Below are positions 60,245 through 64,000 of a stretch of 64,000 bases of DNA, in pieces. A program made the position numbers and the translations under genes. Under the pieces are notes generated by a model, which ran no database searches, was not told the origin of the DNA, and was given only the letters and a program-made list of their open reading frames with translations. Position 1 is the first letter of the stretch. Each line of letters opens with the position of its first letter. Source of the stretch: Colwellia echini (GTDB lineage Bacteria; Pseudomonadota; Gammaproteobacteria; Enterobacterales; Alteromonadaceae); NCBI RefSeq assembly GCF_002843355.2, contig NZ_PJAI02000007.1, positions 62,001-126,000 of the forward strand, read 5' to 3'.

Positions 60245-60868
60245 ATGGAACATTATATTGCAATATTAGTTAAATCTATTTTCATTGAAAACATCGCGTT
60301 AATGTTTTTCTTAGGTATGTGTACCTTCCTTGCTGTATCTAAAAAAGTAGATACAGCAATTGGTTTAGGTGTTGCTGTTGTTGTGGTACTTGGTTTAGCG
60401 GTTCCTATGAACCAGATCATTTACCAAGCAGTACTAGCTCCTGGTGCACTTGATGGTGTATTAGGTATTACCGATCCAAAAGAATCGATTGACTTAAGCT
60501 TCTTATCTTTTATTACCTTTATCGGTGTAATCGCAGCTTTAGTTCAAATCTTGGAAATGGTACTAGACAAATACTTCCCTGCGCTTTATCAAGCACTTGG
60601 GATTTTCTTACCCCTAATTACAGTAAACTGTGCAATTTTTGGTGCCGTGTCTTTCATGGTAGCGAAAAACTTAACACTAGGCGAAAGTGTTGTTTACGGT
60701 ATTGGCTCTGGTATTGGTTGGGCTCTTGCTATCGTATTGTTAGCGGGTCTACGCGAAAAGATGAAATACTCTGACGTGCCAGACGGTTTGAAAGGTTTAG
60801 GTATTACGTTTATTACTGCAGGTTTGATGGCTTTTGGCTTCTTATCTTTCGGTGGTATTTCCCTATAA
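60245..60868 (+). CDS. nqrE: Na+-NQR subunit E
   Basis: 207 residues, six membrane helices. [21 protein letters not shown] and [16 protein letters not shown] with conserved cysteines match NqrE. Four bp after nqrD. Confidence 0.97.
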   Translation: MEHYIAILVKSIFIENIALMFFLGMCTFLAVSKKVDTAIGLGVAVVVVLGLAVPMNQIIYQAVLAPGALDGVLGITDPKESIDLSFLSFITFIGVIAALVQILEMVLDKYFPALYQALGIFLPLITVNCAIFGAVSFMVAKNLTLGESVVYGIGSGIGWALAIVLLAGLREKMKYSDVPDGLKGLGITFITAGLMAFGFLSFGGISL

Positions 60869-60931
60869 GTTTGGTCGGTGTAGAGCGAGTGAAATCAAAC
60901 TACACCCTTAGAAAAGTTTAAGGAAAGGTCG

Positions 60932-62155
60932 ATGGAAATAATTCTCGGCGTATCGATGTTTACCGTTATTGTTGTTGCTTTAGTGCTAGTGATTTTATTC
61001 GCTAAATCTAAATTAGTATCAAGCGGTGATGTTACGATTAGCATAAATGGCGACCCGGAAAAAGCGGTAACTACTGCTGCGGGTGGCAAATTATTAGGCG
61101 CATTAGCTGATCAAGGAATTTTTATTCCTTCAGCGTGTGGTGGCGGTGGTACTTGTGGCCAGTGTCGTGTTGACGTTCATTCAGGTGGCGGTGATATTTT
61201 ACCAACTGAAGAAGGTCACATTAACAAACGTGAAGCCAAAGCTGGCTGTCGTTTAGCATGTCAAGTTGCTGTTAAGCAAGACATGGAAATTGAAGTTGAA
61301 GATGAAATCTTCGGTGTTCAACAATGGGAATGTGAAGTTATCTCTAACGATAGCAAAGCAACTTTCATTAAAGAGCTTAAACTTCAAATTCCTAATGGCG
61401 AATCAGTACCGTTTAAAGCGGGTGGTTATATTCAAATTGAAGCACCAGCACATCATGTTAAATATAAAGATTTTGATATTGATGAACAATACCGTGGCGA
61501 TTGGAACCATTTTGGTTTCTTCGATGTTGAGTCAAAAGTAGACACAGATACATTACGTGCTTATTCAATGGCTAACTACCCTGAAGAAGAAGGCATTATC
61601 ATGCTTAACGTGCGTATTGCTACGCCGCCTCCAGGAAAGTTACATTTACCAGCGGGTAAAATGTCATCATTTATCTTTAGCTTAAAGGCTGGCGATAAAG
61701 TAACTATCTCAGGTCCATTTGGTGAGTTCTTTGCTAAAGAAACTGATAATGAAATGGTGTTTATCGGTGGTGGTGCAGGTATGGCGCCAATGCGTTCTCA
61801 TATATTTGATCAGCTTAAACGTCTTAAGTCTAAGCGTAAAATGAGTTTCTGGTATGGTGCTCGTTCATTACGTGAAATGTTCTATGAAGATGATTATAAC
61901 GGCTTAGCAGCAGATAATGATAACTTCGAATGGCATGTTGCTTTATCAGACCCACAACCAGAAGATAATTGGGATGGCTTAACAGGTTTTATTCATAATG
62001 TTCTGTTCCAAGAATATTTGAAAGACCATGAAGCACCAGAAGATTGTGAATACTACATGTGTGGTCCACCAATGATGAATGCCGCGGTTATTGGCATGCT
62101 TAAAGATCTTGGTGTAGAAGATGAAAACATCATGTTGGATGACTTTGGTGGCTAA
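60932..62155 (+). CDS. nqrF: Na+-NQR subunit F (NADH dehydrogenase, 2Fe-2S and FAD)
   Basis: 407 residues. An N-terminal helix, a 2Fe-2S ferredoxin domain with C69, C75, C78 and C110, and an FAD/NADH reductase domain with [28 protein letters not shown] and the C-terminal [12 protein letters not shown]. It oxidises NADH and starts electron flow. Last gene of the nqr operon; 63 bp separate it from nqrE. Confidence 0.97.
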   Translation: MEIILGVSMFTVIVVALVLVILFAKSKLVSSGDVTISINGDPEKAVTTAAGGKLLGALADQGIFIPSACGGGGTCGQCRVDVHSGGGDILPTEEGHINKREAKAGCRLACQVAVKQDMEIEVEDEIFGVQQWECEVISNDSKATFIKELKLQIPNGESVPFKAGGYIQIEAPAHHVKYKDFDIDEQYRGDWNHFGFFDVESKVDTDTLRAYSMANYPEEEGIIMLNVRIATPPPGKLHLPAGKMSSFIFSLKAGDKVTISGPFGEFFAKETDNEMVFIGGGAGMAPMRSHIFDQLKRLKSKRKMSFWYGARSLREMFYEDDYNGLAADNDNFEWHVALSDPQPEDNWDGLTGFIHNVLFQEYLKDHEAPEDCEYYMCGPPMMNAAVIGMLKDLGVEDENIMLDDFGG

Positions 62156-62156
62156 T

Positions 62157-62272
62157 CGTTTATTTTAACTTGTCTATTACTTTTATTTCGTCGTCGGCTG
62201 TGCTCATTGACTAACGTCAACTCCGCTCAGCCTTCTTGAACTAAAGACAATATCCTACGTTAAAACTAAACG
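62157..62272. repeat. imperfect hairpin repeat after nqrF
   Basis: Outer arms CGTTTATTTTAAC (62157-62169) and GTTAAAACTAAACG (62259-62272) are complementary apart from one base. Inner arms GGCTG/CAGCC and TTGAC/GTCAA continue the fold. It looks like a palindromic intergenic repeat. Confidence 0.5.
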
Positions 62273-62296
62273 ATATATATCGAATGTTTATCAAAA

Positions 62297-62327
62297 ATAA
62301 AGACGGCTTAGGCCGTCTTTGTTCTTT
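62297..62327 (+). terminator. intrinsic terminator of nqrABCDEF
   Basis: AAAGACGGC (62299-62307) pairs with GCCGTCTTT (62312-62320), loop TTAG, T-rich tail. Confidence 0.85.
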
Positions 62328-62493
62328 TATATGTTTTGTAAATAGAACAGTTAAATTTGTGATGTATAAGTATGTAATTTACGGTTAACTCTGAATCTTT
62401 TAATAACATTATTCTTTAAATGAGAATATTTAAATATTAGTAATAACATCACCTTATGAGTGTTTTCATTTAAACAATAATTTGGAAAGTACT

Positions 62494-63525
62494 ATGAATA
62501 TAATTAAATCATTACTATTAATATGTTTAACAATAGCGTTATCGGCATGTTTCCCAAGTAACCCTTCTAAAAATATCGAAGTGCTATTGCAAGGGCGAAC
62601 TATGGGAACTACCTATAATATTAAAGTGGTAGGAACCCAAGAAGAGGTTAGAGTAGTTAAGTTAAAGCAACAAATTGATGAAGCGTTAAAGCAAGTTAAT
62701 CAAGCAATGTCGACATATATTCCAAGCTCTGAAATATCAGAATTTAATCAATCAAAGTCAACAGCAGCTATTGAAATATCCCCAAGTTTTGCTCGAGTAC
62801 TCAAAGAGTCAATTCGTCTTGGTAACTTAAGTGAGGGTAAGCTTGATGTGACTGTAGGGCCTTTAGTTAATTTATGGGGATTTGGACCAGAGCAGCGGCC
62901 AGAAACCGTACCAAATGATGAGTTGTTAGCCGCAACAAAGCAGCGTATAGGCTTAGACAACTTAGTCTTAATCGACAATCAACTTTCGAAAAAAATTCCA
63001 GATTTATATGTCGACTTATCAACCATCGCTAAAGGCTATGGGGTTGATGTGGTTGCAGAGTTAATTGAAGAGAATGGCTTTGCTAACTATTTAGTAGAAA
63101 TTGGTGGGGAAATGCGTTTAAAGGGGGTTAAGCACACTGGCGAGTTATGGGCTATTGCTATTGAAAAACCAATATTTGATCCAAGTGGAGAAGAGCGCGC
63201 AATTCATCAAGTGGTAATTCCTAAAGATAATGCCGTCGCTACTTCTGGTGATTACCGAAATTATTTTGAAGCTGATGGTATGCGTTTTTCACATATTATT
63301 GATCCAGATACAGGAAAACCTATTAATCATAACTTAGTCTCTGTAACTGTGATCGATCCCTCGTCTATGACTGCCGATGGTTTATCCACCACGCTAATGG
63401 TGATGGGGATGGAGCAAGGGATGCGCTTTGCAATTGAAAATGATATAGCCGCTTTATTTATAGCAAAAACTGAAAATGGCTTTGAAGAACAATTTACGGT
63501 AAAATTCAAACAATATTTAAAGTAA
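62494..63525 (+). CDS. apbE: FAD:protein FMN transferase, lipoprotein
   Basis: 343 residues. Lipobox LSAC (C19), then GRTMGTTYNIKV, SEISEFNQS, VDLSTIAKGYGVD, VEIGGEM and ATSGDYRNYF with HIIDPDTGKP, the ApbE motifs. It attaches FMN to the threonines of NqrB and NqrC. GGAAAG precedes the ATG at 62494; a TTG 12 nt upstream overlaps that site. Its own promoter lies after the nqr terminator. Confidence 0.96.
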   Translation: MNIIKSLLLICLTIALSACFPSNPSKNIEVLLQGRTMGTTYNIKVVGTQEEVRVVKLKQQIDEALKQVNQAMSTYIPSSEISEFNQSKSTAAIEISPSFARVLKESIRLGNLSEGKLDVTVGPLVNLWGFGPEQRPETVPNDELLAATKQRIGLDNLVLIDNQLSKKIPDLYVDLSTIAKGYGVDVVAELIEENGFANYLVEIGGEMRLKGVKHTGELWAIAIEKPIFDPSGEERAIHQVVIPKDNAVATSGDYRNYFEADGMRFSHIIDPDTGKPINHNLVSVTVIDPSSMTADGLSTTLMVMGMEQGMRFAIENDIAALFIAKTENGFEEQFTVKFKQYLK

Positions 63526-63649
63526 TAGTTTTAGTATTATTTATTTAACCTAATTATTTACCTATCTTAGGTTATTTAAAATTTTAAGCCGCGACTTTGT
63601 CCTAAGTTACGGTTATTAGTTAATTTACGCTAGTTGAGAGCATAACATT

Positions 63650-63880
63650 ATGACGATTTTTCTTATTACTTTTGGTTTCTTTCTCGTTGTTGGCGCAGCA
63701 ATGGCCGTGGGGTATATTTTTCAAAATAGAACGCTAGCTGGTAGTTGTGGTGGTTTGGCTAGTGTCGGTATTGAGAAAGAATGTAATTGTGATAATCCTT
63801 GTGAAAAAAGACAAGAGCGCGACAAAAAAGCGGCTTTACAAGTTAATTTAGAAACTAAAATTGATGTGAAAAATTTATAA
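63650..63880 (+). CDS. nqrM: Na+-NQR maturation factor NqrM
   Basis: 76 residues. One membrane helix (about 3-24), then GSCGGLASVGIEKECNCDNPC with cysteines C33, C45, C47 and C51, the DUF539/NqrM pattern. It is needed for Na+-NQR assembly, probably delivering iron to the NqrD/E site. Directly follows apbE, as in Vibrio. The remaining 120 bp of the window show no gene. Confidence 0.93.
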   Translation: MTIFLITFGFFLVVGAAMAVGYIFQNRTLAGSCGGLASVGIEKECNCDNPCEKRQERDKKAALQVNLETKIDVKNL

Positions 63881-64000
63881 ACGTCTGAAGCACAGGTTAA
63901 GGTAAACGATATACTATTTTCATTTGATCAGTGATGGATTCACTGTTTAAATAAGTAATATAATTTTTTTGTGTTGATAAATGCGCTATTAATAAGTGCA

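Overview
The window looks like chromosomal DNA of an AT-rich marine gammaproteobacterium of the order Alteromonadales, most likely Colwelliaceae (Colwellia or a close relative). The reasons are a LacI-type NagR operator with a TonB-receptor-based chitin/GlcNAc locus, the divergent ccmABCDE/ccmFGHI arrangement, a Na+-translocating NQR with a Na+-pumping oxaloacetate decarboxylase, a small protein resembling a Colwellia/Shewanella-restricted family, and the gammaproteobacterial ftsB-ispD-ispF-truD-surE-pcm-nlpD-rpoS order. The genus is inferred from gene content and was not tested by search. There is no rRNA, CRISPR array, prophage or full insertion sequence; almost everything is core metabolism.

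Layout. 1-450: the 3' end of pgi and its terminator. 700-12730: a chitin-oligosaccharide/GlcNAc locus with a TonB-dependent receptor, a flavin-dependent halogenase-family protein, a surface GH20 hexosaminidase, nagK, nagA and the transporter nagP. Three near-identical NagR-type operators sit before the receptor and before nagK. Two inverted copies of a ~165-bp MITE-like repeat flank nagA-nagP; neither nagB nor nagR is present. 12860-13080: a small conserved protein. 13200-21200: cytochrome c maturation, ccmABCDE on the minus strand and ccmFGHI on the plus strand. 21330-26850: hemH, dinB with a LexA box, a decayed recX-like remnant, and alaS. 27230-28250: csrA, tRNA-Ser(GCU) and two tRNA-Arg(ACG). 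29030-32340: oadGAB. 32500-34570: an M48 lipoprotein peptidase, a 15-bp minisatellite, pdxH and a small acidic protein. 34830-39730: napEFDABC, periplasmic nitrate reductase, with an FNR-type site upstream; napE is only 54 codons.

39857-42133: tmcA. 42314-46706: a tightly packed four-gene operon encoding a cupredoxin-like protein, a membrane GGDEF-EAL protein whose cyclase motif is degenerate, a DUF3034-like envelope protein, and a truncated-haemoglobin lipoprotein. This is the best candidate in the window for an uncharacterised system. 47050-48840: a FabH-like ketosynthase and an unrecognised protein. 48913-55765: ftsB, ispD, ispF, truD, surE, pcm, a yqaA-type membrane protein, nlpD and rpoS. 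56264-63880: nqrABCDEF followed by its maturation factors apbE (FMN transferase) and nqrM.

How it fits together. Chitin oligosaccharides would be imported by the receptor, cut by the hexosaminidase, taken up by NagP, phosphorylated by NagK and deacetylated by NagA. Glycolysis (Pgi) and decarboxylation (Oad) feed electrons to Na+-NQR. The Ccm system matures the c-type cytochromes NapB and NapC. The cupredoxin/c-di-GMP/haemoglobin operon lies close to nap and may link respiratory gas chemistry to c-di-GMP turnover, which is inference only. Recurring small-scale structure includes 11-15-bp tandem repeats between genes, 12-bp in-frame repeats near the 5' ends of hemH, dinB and the haemoglobin gene, and several hairpin or MITE-like repeats.
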